64,000 nucleotides of DNA. Origin: Ampullaceana balthica (lineage: Eukaryota; Mollusca; Gastropoda; Lymnaeidae). Under the pieces are notes generated by a model. The model had not been told where the DNA came from and did not search any database. It saw only the letters and a program-made list of their open reading frames with translations. Each line of letters begins with the position of its first letter. The stretch's first letter is position 1. The position numbers and the translations under genes were made by a program. The stretch is from assembly GCA_944989445.1 (NCBI GenBank), contig CALYLW010000012.1, positions 1,388,501 to 1,452,500 on the forward strand. The letters are read 5' to 3'. Shown here piece after piece: positions 36,461 to 47,590 of the stretch.

Positions 36461-38094
36461 ATAAAACAAACCCGTAAAAAAAAAGTTTTTGACTATAAAT
36501 CCCTTATATATGAGACATAACTAACAGCATTGATTATTTTCAAACATTTACAGACTGAATCTGTCTTAACACAAGTTTGCTTCATAACCCTAGGGGGGAG
36601 GGGTGGGTGGGAGGGGGAGAGGGGAAAAGTCTGGTCACCGATTCGCTTGACCGAGCTCAGAGTGACACGTAAAATGTAAACAAAAGCGCACCGTCGTTTC
36701 GTTGGGTCGCCTCAATGCTCAAACTTTCACGTGGCAAAAAAACAATAACAAATCGTGAATTTAAATTACATACCTCATATAAGGATAAACTAAAAATGCA
36801 TTCATTTAATTACGGTACGTTCGATCGATCTGAAATTTTGATACGATGCATTGTTAGGTTAGACGGGTCCGTGTGCCAAATTTCAGTTCGATCGGATCAT
36901 GGGAAGTGGGTCATTTTTGACTTCTGTTTTTCCGCCCGCCGAGCCCAAGACAGAGAGAGATGATGACAGACAGAGACGGCCGCGAAGTTAATATAAGGGA
37001 TTTAATTAAACAACCCCGTAAAAACAAAGTTTTTGACTATAAATCCCTTATAGATGAGACATAACTAAAAGTATTGATTATTTTCAAACATTTACAGACT
37101 GAATCTGTCTTAACTCAACTTTGCTTCATAACCCTAGGGGGGAGGGGTGGGTGGGAGGGGGAGAGGGGAAAAGTCTGGTCACCGATTCGCTTGACCGAGC
37201 TCAGAGTGACACGTAAAATGTAAACAAAAGCGCACCGTCGTTTCGTTGGGTCGCCTCAATGCTCAAACTTTCACGTGGCAAAAAAACAATAACAAATCGT
37301 GAATTTAAATTACATACCTCATATAAGGATAAACTAAAAATGCATTCATTTAATTACGGTACGTTCGATCGATCTGAAATTTTGATACGATGCATTGTTA
37401 GGTTAGACGGGTCCGTGTGCCAAATTTCAGTTCGATCGGATCATGGGAAGTGGGTCATTTTTTACTTCTGTTTTTCCGCCCGCCGAGCCCAAGACAGAGA
37501 GAGAGAGATGATGAGAGAGATGATGAGACGGCCGCGAAGTTAATATAAGGGATTTAAAATAAAACAAACCCGTAAAAACAAAGTTTTTGACTATAAATCC
37601 CTTATATATGAGACATAACTAACAGTATTGATTATTTTCAAACATTTACAGACTGAATCTGTCTTAACACAAGTTTGCTTCATAACCCTAGGGGGGGAGG
37701 GGTGGGTGGGAGGGGGAGAGGGGAAAAGTCTGGTCACCGATTCGCTTGACCGAGCTCAGAGTGACACGTAAAATGTAAACAAAAGCGCACCGTCGTTTCG
37801 TTGGGTCGCCTCAATGCTCAAACTTTCACGTGGCAAAAAAACAATAACAAATCGTGATTTTAAATTACATACCTCATATAAGGATAAACTAAAAATGCAT
37901 TAATTTAATTACGGTACGTTCGATCGATCTGAAATTTTGATACGATGCATTGTTAGGTATGACGGGTCCGTGTGCCAAATTTCAGTTCGATCGGATCATT
38001 GGAAGTGGGTCATTTTTGACTTCTGTTTTTCCGCCCGCCGAGCCCATGAGATGATGAGAGAGAGAGACGCCGGTGAAGTTAATATAAGGGATTT
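36461..38094 (+). repeat. Three tandem copies of a ~545-bp dispersed repeat
   Basis: Units start at 36461, 37005 and 37557 (544, 552 and 538 bp) with ATAAAACAAACCCGTAAAA or close variants, and end TTAATATAAGGGATTT. They are nearly identical apart from GA-tract length near each end. Each contains AAATCCCTTATA near its start, which is the reverse complement of its terminal TATAAGGGATTT. Each also carries one G-rich block of six G-runs. The open frames at 36715-36963 and 37259-37543 are copies of the same non-coding-looking segment; the third unit lacks it. Confidence 0.95.
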
Positions 38095-39121
38095 AAAAAA
38101 GTGACTTTTGTCGACCAAGTTTAGGATAAAGATTAAAAAGTTTACTTGCTTCCCAACACAAACCTACACTGGCGTACACCAAACATGCGACAACAGTGCA
38201 CGCACACACAAAAAGAAAAGTCGCCAGAACCATTAGTTACACAACGGGAAAGATCCAATAAAAACAAGCCGTCTGTGTTTAATATGAAGACCCCCCTTAA
38301 CCCCAGATCGACTGAAGGCCTTCAATGCCGTGAGTCACGTTGGATCGATCGGCGGCCATTTTCAACCCGATAAACGCAACTGATCAACAACACACAAAAC
38401 AATCTAACACGTAATTTATATTTTAAGAAGGTAGCTCTAGAAAAACAGGAGACTGTTAAGACTCGGGGCCTGCTTGAACTCAGAAATATTGGCAATTTTT
38501 ATACCTTCATTTTATTTTTTATATTTTTAAAAAAAAGGAAGTCAGCCTTGACATTGGTGTGATCGTTAATTTGACGTAGCCCCGCATGTACAAACGGGCG
38601 AAGGTGGGGTGCGAGCAGGGAGAGTTATAATAACTTCACTCTCTGTGTTAAGTATAAGATTACGGCAGTTCAGTGTCCCTTGTTTACACTAATTCCGCAC
38701 ATATCATTTGGTAGGGGATCCCATAAATTGAATTAATTACTTTTAGAAATTGTCTTATAGCTCAATAGTGTGAATGCGAGTCGGTAAAGTACATTGGCAG
38801 CAGCTACGAGATCATTGACAGGGGAAGGTTTTAATGGGGTGAAGGCTCAAAAAGAAAACTGTGTGGGGGGGGGGTCATCGGATTAGGGTCAGGTGTCCTT
38901 TATAAAAATAAAATTTTTACTATATAATGTATCTAAATGATTAGCAGTTGAAGGGATACTTGTGTATGTGTGTGTATGTGTCAAAGAAGCACGCACACAA
39001 AAGAGGACTTAAAAGCAAAACGTTTTTTCATTAACTGTGGGAATGTGTTGGTGGCTGATGAGTCCGGTCATATATCGACACAAAGGTCATTCAAGTGAAT
39101 CATTTGCAAATATAACACACC
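38095..39121. other. Non-coding DNA
   Basis: No supported gene. A G11 run lies near 38866 and a TG-rich tract near 38960-38980. The 38146-38373 frame shows no domain. Confidence 0.4.
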
Positions 39122-39438
39122 AGACAAATAGAACACATGCAGGCAAAGAACAAATGTAGACGAAGAACGCATGCAGGCAAAGAACAAATGTATAGACGAA
39201 GAGCACATGCAGGCAAAGAAAATTTTAATGTAGACGAAGAACACATGCAGACGAAGAACACATGCAGACAAAGAACACATGCAGACAAAGAACACATGCA
39301 GACGAAGAACACATGAGGACAAAGAACATATGCAGTCAAATAACACATGCAGACGAAGAACAAATGCAGACAAAGAACACATGCAGACAAAGAACACATG
39401 TAGACAACGAACACATGCAGACAAAGAACACGTGTAGA
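39122..39438 (+). repeat. 17-bp minisatellite, about 18 copies
   Basis: Unit AGACAAAGAACACATGC with variants (AGGCAAAG, AGACGAAG, ACAAATGT). The Cys/Phe-rich frames on the minus strand (39068-39424 and 39100-39414) are repeat artefacts. Confidence 0.93.
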
Positions 39439-39538
39439 CTAAGCAGTAATTAGACGCACTAATGGACTCAAAGAAGAGATATAAGGTCAGCTAGCCCCGA
39501 GGCTTTGCGCAGACTTAACGATTCCTTGTTGATCAGTT

Positions 39539-41956
39539 TTGGATATGAAGAATGCATGGGCACACGGCCTCGGAGAGATGAACGAAAATGGTGAAAGGCT
39601 AGCAAATCTATGTGCTGCAGATGGACTAGTCATCGTTGGAAGCCTCTTCATGCATAGAAATATCCACAAAGCAACATGGATATCACCAGATATGTCAACG
39701 GCTAACCAAATCGACCATATCTGTATCTGCAAAAAGTTTAGAAGATCTCTCCAAGATGTAAGGGTAAAAAGAGGGGCTGATTTAGCCTCAGATCATCATT
39801 TACTGATTGCCAAACTAAGGCTCAAATTGAAAAAAAATTGGACAAGTGAGGGAAGCAAGCGCCAACGTTTTAACACTACTCTTTTGAAAGGGGAAACAAA
39901 ACTTAATGAGTTCAAACTTACGCTAACAAACAAATTCCACATCTTGCAAGAACTAGGCAACGAAGAAACAGTTGACCAAAACTGGAAAAGCTTCAACGAC
40001 CACCTGTGGAGAAGTGTTGGGTCCCAGACAACAAACGCATAAAGAATGGATTTCTAATGAGACCATGGAGAAAATCCAACAGAGGAAAAAGAAGAAGGCA
40101 AATCTAAACAACAGCCGCACCAGAACCAAAAAAGCTAGAGAATCAGCAGAATACGCAGAAGCCAATAAAGACGTTAAACGTTGTATAAAGTCAGATAAAA
40201 AGAACTACATAGCACTTGAAGCAGAAGAGGCAGCTTACCATGGAAACACAAGAGAACTATTCAGTACAATAAAAAAAAAGCTATCCGGAAAGTTAAAAAA
40301 TCCAGAGAGACCTGTTAAAACTAAAGATGGGAAATCTATACCTGATGAAAAGGCTCAGAAAAAAAGATGGATAGAACATTTTGAAGAACTCCTCAACAGA
40401 CCAGCCCCACAATACAAACTCAACATAGAGCCAGCAGAACAAGACCTAGAAATAGACTGCAGCACACCCACAAAGCAAGAGATAAGCAGAGCAATTAAAC
40501 AACTAAAGAAAGTCCAGACAGAATACCAGACGAAGCCTTGGCAGCAGATATTACGACTAGCTCTGCAATGCTACACACTCTTTTCAAGAAAATATGGGAG
40601 GAAGAACAGATTCCGATGGAGTGGAAAGAAGGACATCTCATTAAGCTCCCAAAGAAAGGAGATCTTAGCTCCTGCTCCAACTATCGAGGAATAACTCTGC
40701 TTTCCATACCAAGCAAAGTATTTAACAGAGTGCTGCTAAACAGAATGAGGGACGAAATAGACACCCATCTTAGAGACCAACAAGCAGGTTTTAGAAAAGA
40801 TATAGATCATGCACTGACCAGATTGCCACCCTGAGAATTATATTGGAACAATCCCTGGCGTGTAACTCACCCCTATACATCAACTTTATTGACTATGAGA
40901 AGGCTTTCGATCGTGTTGACAGGCCAACCCTAAGACACTACGGGATACCACAAAAACTGACTGACATAATTAAGGCTTCATACGAAGGTCTTACATGTAG
41001 AATTGTTCATGGCCAACAAACAACAGCGGCTTTTGGGGTACAGACCGGAGTCAGACAGGGGTGTCTGCTTTCATCATTCTTCTTTCTGCTACCCATCGAC
41101 TGGATAATGAAAATGTCTACAGAGCAGAAGAGAAATGGTATCCAGTGGACACTATGGAAACAACTTGATGACCTGGACTTTGCGGATGATCTGGCATTAA
41201 TATCGCACTCACAGCAACAGATGCAGGAGAAAACCAACTATGTAGCACAATTCTCTGCTTGCCTTGGCCTGAACATCCATAAAGGAAAAAGCAAAGTCCT
41301 TACAATAAATACATCAAGCAACACTCCAATAACACTGGAAGGAAAAAATCTCGAGGATGTGGATAGCTTCACATACCTTGGAAGCATCATTGACACACAA
41401 GGAGGGACTGAAGCCGATGTAAGAATGAGAATTGGCAAAGCAAGAACAGCATTTAAACAGCTAAAAAAAATTGGAACTGTAACAACTTGACTCTCCATAC
41501 CAATGTCAGGATATTTAACACCACAATAAAGCCTGTCTTGTTGTATGGAGCAGAAACATGGCGAATAACAGCAGCCATTTCAAAAAAGCTTCAAGCTTTT
41601 ATAAACACATGTCTCCGAACAATTCTCCGAATCCGCTGGCCCAATGTCATCACCAACGAAGACCTCTGGCAACGCACACAACAAGAGCCAGTGGATGAGC
41701 TAATACGCCAGCGCAGATGGAGATGGATTGGCCACACTCTCAGAAAACCTACATCCAGCATTGTGAGACAAGCCCTCACCTAGTACCCCCAAGGCAAGAG
41801 AAAAAGAGGTCGTCCCAAAATGACCTGGAGAAGGGAACTGGAGGCAGACACCAAAATGAGCGGGCACAGCTGGGGGCAGATAGAAAGATTGGCGCAGGAC
41901 CGGGATGCTTGGAGAACCATTGTTCGTGGCCTATGCCCCAGATGGGACGAAGGGCG
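39539..41956 (+). pseudogene. RTE-like endonuclease/reverse transcriptase, four frameshifts and one internal stop
   Basis: Order of domains: the C-terminal part of an AP-type endonuclease (HKATWISPD, NQIDHICI and SDHHLLIAK, the last two holding catalytic Asp/His positions), a Lys-rich linker, then reverse transcriptase. RT motifs seen are LPKKGDLSSCSNYRGITLL, INFIDYEKAFDRVDR, VRQGCLLS and the catalytic FADD at 41179-41190, then YLGSIID and the thumb. The tail is GKRKRGRPK...DRDAWRTIVRGLCP. The frame changes near 40025, 40510, 40805 and 41470, and a TAG interrupts the tail at about 41781 where the family has Trp. It is not functional. The craniofacial-development-protein-2-like endonuclease and tail place it near RTE/BovB; the clade is from motif memory. 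Confidence 0.85.
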
Positions 41957-41973
41957 ATGATGATGATGATGTT
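39539..41973 (+). mobile_element. 5'-truncated RTE-like non-LTR retrotransposon
   Basis: About 2.4 kb of polymerase sequence follows directly on a 17-bp minisatellite and unplaced DNA. The copy lacks the N-terminal part of its endonuclease and the 5' region. It ends just after the reading frame with a TGATGATGATGAT tract at 41957-41972, the short-microsatellite tail expected of RTE elements rather than a poly(A). No target duplication was identified. Confidence 0.85.
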
Positions 41974-42705
41974 GAACAGTTTCCTTTCTACCAAGACTGA
42001 TAGCGGCCTCACCTCTTTAATGCAAAGTGACGGATGCGTTGAGGTTTAACAAATAAGAGACATAAACAGAAAGCTGAAAAAACTAATGGAAAACAAAACG
42101 AAGAGAACTTTTCAGTCAAAGGCTCTTTCAATAAATATACATGCAGCCACAATTTCACATAAATTTACATAAGATGGAATGGAAGCCTAATGGATAGGCG
42201 CACAAACAAGATGAGGGCAGAAAACAATTCGCAGTTGCGTGCAGTCGTGACAGTCCAACACACGAACTTAAAGAACACAAAGACTCAAAAGGAAAACAGC
42301 AACACGCAGAGCACAGGTACTTATGAAGTATGTGTTCTCGGACTTAGTGAGAGCATTTTTTTTTAATTTTAGATCATGATGTGTTGATGCTGACTTACTT
42401 GAACACCGCTGTAGAGAAATTAACCAATCATAGATATGTTACAGTTTTGTGTATCATTCTATTTCTAAAAAAATGAAGAACGATTTCCGTTGTGTCTTGA
42501 TGAATGAGAGAGCAAAACGTACCATCCTGGTGACAAAATTAAATGAACAAGTTCATTGTTCAATCTTATTTTATTTACTAATTTTTTTAATGCATGCACA
42601 TTTTGCGCATGTTTCTTGATTTAGTCCACATATTTTTTAAATTGTATAGCTATATGTTTGATTTTTCGCTATTGATCAGACCTTTTAAAAATAAAGTGGG
42701 AGTGG
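41974..42705. other. Non-coding AT-rich DNA
   Basis: Nothing recognised on either strand. Confidence 0.4.
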
Positions 42706-42945
42706 AACGTTAGGTGGAGCTACTGGGCAACTGTTCAATAGTTGAAGGAGCAGTTAGTCTGACATCTATGGAGTTCATGGCAGTACGTTAGGTGGAGCTA
42801 CTGGGCAACTGTTCAATAGTTGCAGGAGCAGTTAGTCTGACATCTATGGAGTTTATGGCAGTACGTTAGGTGGAGCTACTGGGCAACTGTTCAATAGTTG
42901 CGGGAGCAGTTAGTCTGACATCTATGGAGTTTAACGCAGTACGTG
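42706..42945 (+). repeat. 78-bp tandem repeat, three copies
   Basis: The unit starts ACGTTAGGTGGAGCTACTGG and contains CAACTGTTCAATAGTTG, itself a near-perfect inverted repeat (CAACTGTT / AATAGTTG). Copies differ at only a few positions. The frame at 42870-43076 begins in the third copy and has no recognisable domain. Confidence 0.93.
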
Positions 42946-43236
42946 GAAGACACGACAGCTTTGTGGAACATGCAGGGGGCGGGCGCGAGGTGGAAACAAG
43001 GTTTGGGGGGCGGGTTCAAATAAAAAGTTTTGCAGTTTTGAATTTAGAAATGCAAAGCATGGGTGGAGTTTTTTAACTTAAGTATGATGACAGAAAACCC
43101 CAAGCATCGTAGACGCTGTTGTAGTAAGGTAGCAAGATAATGTCTGTGGGATTTGAGTGTTGGGTACTTTGTAATATCTCGAGTTGTCTCTTTTAACCGT
43201 CTTTACTGTCACACTATCTTCAGCTTATATATATAT

Positions 43237-44061
43237 TAGGGCTGCGGAAATTATCGATTAATTTCTCGATTAATCGTTAAAAATTTTATCGATTAAAATA
43301 ATTTTAATCGATAAAAATTCGATTAAAATTTAAGAATATATTTATAATATTTTTTAAAAATTTTAGTAATAAATAATAAAATATTAATAATTAATAATAA
43401 TTTATACATATGTTTTTACGTACAAACATCTCCTGCGTAATATTATAATTTATTTTATTAATTTATGTTGACCGGCAGACGTCAACTAAAAAATGGCTGA
43501 CAGCCAGAGCCGTCTTTACACCATTTTGGGCCCCCGGTCAAAGAAATAGTGTTGGGCCCTTCCCCCGCAGGAATAAAAAGTGAATATATATATAATATAT
43601 ATATATAATATATATAAATAAACATATTCCCATGGGGCCCATATGCTCGTTAGCCCCCGGGCAATGCCCAACGGGCTTATGCGTTAAGACGGTCATGCTG
43701 ACAGCATCAGCGCAGTTAAATTTAAACATATAACTAGAAAGTTGAGCAAATATGTTGTTTTAAAGCTAACTGCGGATGGCAAGTCGAAGATGGTGAAAAC
43801 GTTTACTGTGTTCACTGCCATAAACAATTCTCTTTTAAAGGATCAAATACATCGCTGACGTACCACCTTCAGCACAAATCAAGTATCAACACACTGTCAT
43901 GAAATTTAGTTCACAATTTTCTTAATTTTCAATGTCCGTGAGAAATGTTCAGTTTAATGACGTCATAAATTTCTATTTTTGGTTTTAATCGAAATTATCG
44001 ATTAATTAATCGATAATTTTTCAAAAGTTAACGATTAAAATTAAATTAATCGATAACAGCC

Positions 44062-44064
<3 letters not shown>
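43237..44064 (+). mobile_element. BED-finger non-autonomous hAT-type element, copy 1 (with nested MITE)
   Basis: Ends are TAGGGCTGCGG... and ...AACAGCCATA, with subterminal clusters of ATCGATTAAT/ATTAATCGAT on both sides. The flanks read ATATATAT on both sides, an expected 8-bp duplication but inside AT repeats. A BED finger frame equivalent to copy 2 lies near 43740-43903. Here its internal ATG has become AAG and one base is missing in GGCAAGTCG, so it is broken. A family-1 MITE is nested at 43505-43697. High overall similarity to 49450-50274. Confidence 0.88.
43505..43697. mobile_element. hAT-type MITE, family 1, nested in BED element copy 1
   Basis: CAGAGCCGTCTTTACACCAT at the left, GCGTTAAGACGGTCATG at the right. 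Target duplication CTGACAGC at 43497-43504 and 43698-43705 is perfect. An extended AT-rich segment (TATATATAATATATATATAA) makes it longer than the sister copies. Confidence 0.93.
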
Positions 44065-44153
<89 letters not shown>

Positions 44154-44210
44154 TATATATAGATATAGATATATAGATATAGATATATATAGATATATAT
44201 ATACCAAACC
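44065..44210. repeat. AT microsatellite with AGAT variants
   Basis: A long (AT)n run followed by ATAGATAT variants. BED element copy 1 sits at its left edge, splitting it from a short AT run at 43227-43236. The YIYIYI frame on the minus strand is an artefact. Confidence 0.97.
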
Positions 44211-45283
44211 TTTAGCCGCATTCAACTATAGTCATATGCGTCTCGCCGATGAAGTCTCGAGACAAAAAGTGCAATTGTTAGTGGTTGATTCAGCAATTTA
44301 AAGTGATTGTTCATGCTGCAGCATTGTTCGACCAATCTAGCAAATGTATCACAATGAAATCCCCGTTACAAATAATCATGATAGTTAAGTAAGTGAATTT
44401 AATACTGAAACAATATTATATAACAAAACCTTTTCTGAATATTGTAGCATAGCGAAAACTATGTCGGGTGTGATTAAAGTCGTTTTAATCTATCCACTGT
44501 TAATGGCGTCATTAAGAAAACAAAACAGCTGATGGTCATCAACAAATTTTAGAAGGACATTTTTAGTGGTTATCATTGAAAAAATACGATCCGAATATAT
44601 CAGACAGATATATATATATCTATAAATAAGTCCTAATCTTGATCCAATTACTGACGTCAGTTGCAAGTTGAAGCAAATAATCTAATTGTAAAACATCAGC
44701 AGGGAAAGATGCGAGTAGAACGAAGAGAAGGATTTAATTGTTACTGGAATGACTTTCATAAGAGACAAAACATTAGTATTACACATCGTTTGGTTAATCT
44801 GCCCTGGAAATATCACCGGTTAGCCATCTCCTTTAAAAAAAGCGCAGCTTGACCTCAGGGCTGTTGTTGCCGGATATTGATACGTTTATCTTCCCATAAC
44901 AGTACCCCAACGTTTTTTCCTTAATTCAACGAACCAGTAGATCTCATCAAACTAAATTCGCTACACGAGTTATTTGTAGTATAAAAAAATGAGTAAGTTG
45001 TTTTTTGAAGATGTTCTAAACGCACTTTTGTTTGCTCCTGAAAGATTAAATTACATGTTCATATTATAGATTTTCAAAATCGATAATGTCACACTAGAAT
45101 ACTTTCATACTCCATAAATATTAAATTAAAACATCTGCAAAAATTGATAGCTATACGAATATACCCTAAGCGAGGAATCTGACATGTGTTATATAATAAC
45201 TTATACGGTATATAAGCAGCAACGGGAACAACCAAAGGTCTTGTCAAACTTTTAGATTCGATTTAGGCCGACAGTAATTTGTA
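44211..45283. other. Non-coding AT-rich DNA
   Basis: No supported gene; frame 44661-44852 has no recognisable domain. Confidence 0.4.
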
Positions 45284-45285
45284 AC

Positions 45286-45512
45286 TGGCGGCTGGATAGC
45301 GAAGTCAATAGTGCACTCGCCTCACAAACTGAGGGGCGTGGGATCTAGCCCACAATAAAAATGTTGATGAATGACTATCGCTAAAAAGTCATCCGCCAAC
45401 CCGGAGAGGAGATGGGCGCCGCTAGGTCTACCAAGCCCCGAGAAAGTTCTAATGGAAACACTAAACCCCCTACGACCACGAGGTTATAGGACAAACACAA
45501 AAAAAATTATAA
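45286..45512 (+). repeat. tRNA-derived SINE-like element
   Basis: A tRNA-like head carries an A-box-like TAGCGAAGTCAATAG (45297-45311) and a B-box-like GGGATCTAGCCC (45340-45351), spaced as in a tRNA. A body of about 150 bp with CCCGGAGAGGAGATGGGCGC follows, and it ends in an A-rich run near 45505. The pol III boxes are degenerate. No second copy is in this window, so SINE status is inferred from structure. Confidence 0.55.
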
Positions 45513-46306
45513 CTGACCAAAACCAACACATCTCATTTTGTCAGTTTCATGACAGGTCTTTCTAAAGTAATAAAAAAAATTAACAACAGCACGATAATAT
45601 ACGGTGCATGCGGAATAGAAAATTAATGTTGACAATGTATGGATATAATATGTGCACCATAAGATCTAAGAGGCGTTTACAAGTGTGCAAATTAAAAAAA
45701 AACCAGGTGCAAAGTTGCACAGCATCAATTTTTTACGCCAAAAGTTCACATCCCACAAACACAGATATTATGTTATCCTGAACAAAATTTGATGAGGGGT
45801 AATTCTAAACTTCTGCGCGGTGGCGGTCAGATATCTGCACGGCAGCGCAGCTTAAAGGGAACATTGCTATCACCTAAAAAGTTCATACAGAGTTTCTGGA
45901 CGAATGCAGACGAAACATTCAACAAAATGTGACATTCGGACAAGTTCGACCTAATGAAATATCGTGCGAGGACGGATACACTAATTAGCGGCAAATCCCC
46001 TAACAATATTTATATACATGATTTAATAAGCTATCGATCCCCCATCTAATCGCAGCACCATAGCTGAACAAAGCATTCACCCATTCCCCCACCCCTCTTT
46101 TCCAGCAGCGAGGCATTCAGATTCGTTGTTCTAATTTAACTTCAAAACCACATATCGGCAATTAATTCGTTGTTTTAAGTATACCATTTCTCACACGCTA
46201 AAACAATATTTCTATCAGTGTTGAAACACGTCATACTGTAAAAGCTATCAAATTGATTTTCTGTTAACCTTGTTCGCACGAATGAATAAAATTTATACGC
46301 TGAAAT
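45513..46306. other. Non-coding DNA with the end of a MITE
   Basis: No gene. GCAGCTTAAAGGGAACATTG at 45848-45867 matches the right terminal repeat of the MITE at 21779-21938. The other end was not found, so this is a fragment or a longer relative. Confidence 0.6.
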
Positions 46307-46472
46307 CAGAGCCGCCTTTACATCAGTTTGGGCCCCCGGGCAAAGAAATAGTGTTGGGCCCCTCCCCCCGCAGGAATAAAATAATAAATATGCATACTAT
46401 ATATAAATAAACATACTCCCATGGGGCCCCTATGCTCGTGGGCCCCTGGGCTTATGCGTTAAGACGGCCCTG
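46307..46472. mobile_element. hAT-type MITE, family 1 (166 bp), perfect target duplication
   Basis: CAGAGCCGCCTTTACATCAG at the left, GCGTTAAGACGGCCCTG at the right. Duplication GCTGAAAT at 46299-46306 and 46473-46480. Lacks part of the second GGGCCCC block present in the other copies. Confidence 0.93.
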
Positions 46473-46480
46473 GCTGAAAT

Positions 46481-47590
46481 AGTTCATCATGTGATTAAAC
46501 TAAATGCACAATGGATGAGTTTGTGCACGAGAGGGGACGCACTATTCTTCGTAAGCGATGAGTGTGTCATAAAGAGGTCAAGTATGGGATTCCGTGGATA
46601 GAGCACACGTGTTGCTAACTTAAAATCTTGGTTTTGACTAAAGAAAAATGATACAAGTACGAGAAAGTATTCATACGAATATTAAACTTCTGTTTTAAAT
46701 TCGGTATGGTTAATTTTAAATCGAAATTGAGACTAAGGAGGGGGCTGGGTGACAACATTGTCAGTTTTATGCATCAATACATACGAAAGATAACGATGTG
46801 TAATGTGTTATATAATATTTACCATTACTTTTGAAAATATAAGAGGTAAAAGGGAACGGACTTTTGTGGATCTTAAACAATTTTTTTTTGCATGCGTCCT
46901 TTTTTTTAATATAAAATAACTAACAAAACAAAGCCATCTCTTATTTTAAGAGCAACTTAAGTCAAGCACCACTAACTTTAATGAGAATGGCGCATGTCTT
47001 AAATTACTCTTAAATAAGTAAACGATGGCTTATAACACTTATGTCAGGGTAAAGACGATAGACGTTTTAAAAACGTGAGTAGTTCCTTCAGTGCTCTCAA
47101 CATACATTAGTCTTTTTTTTTAAAGGACCCTGTGTTAGCCGATATGCACAGTTTGATAACTCTATACTGATTCAATACCAGTCATATAAACCAGTCTTTT
47201 AATACATGAAGTCACTGGATTACTTTAAGGAAGGCTAGAATGGTACTGCCATTGACAAAATAATAATAATAATAATAATAATTAATAAATATACTTCATA
47301 ATAAAATTGGTATACAAAATCCTACCAAGTAGTTAGTAGTGACCAACCGGGCAAACGCACTAGTTAATTTATTTTGTTGGATTTAATTTCTGATAGGACA
47401 ATGATTCTCAAGCTTGTGATCCCGATTATTCTGGACGTTGGTCACTACAAAATACAAGGCAAATGTTAAGAAGGGGTCACGGCAGTTAAAATGCTAGGAA
47501 GATAATTTTATGCCATGCATTTTTTTTTACCTCTTACCGTTAGATGGAAAATAACTCTTTTAAATTTAACACCCAATCTAATCTGATATT
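46481..47590. other. Non-coding AT-rich DNA
   Basis: Nothing recognised apart from an AATAAT microsatellite at about 47260-47283. Confidence 0.4.

Noticed and set aside
36715..37543. Two almost identical 82- and 94-codon frames
   Set aside because: They are copies of one segment of the tandem dispersed repeat. The third copy and the single copies do not keep the frame, so there is no sign of coding selection.
39068..39424. Cys/Phe/Leu-rich minus-strand frames that look like a repeated membrane or cysteine protein
   Set aside because: They are translations of the 17-bp minisatellite in two frames, and both frames give similar peptides.
44021..44221. YIYIYI frame on the minus strand
   Set aside because: Translation of an AT microsatellite.
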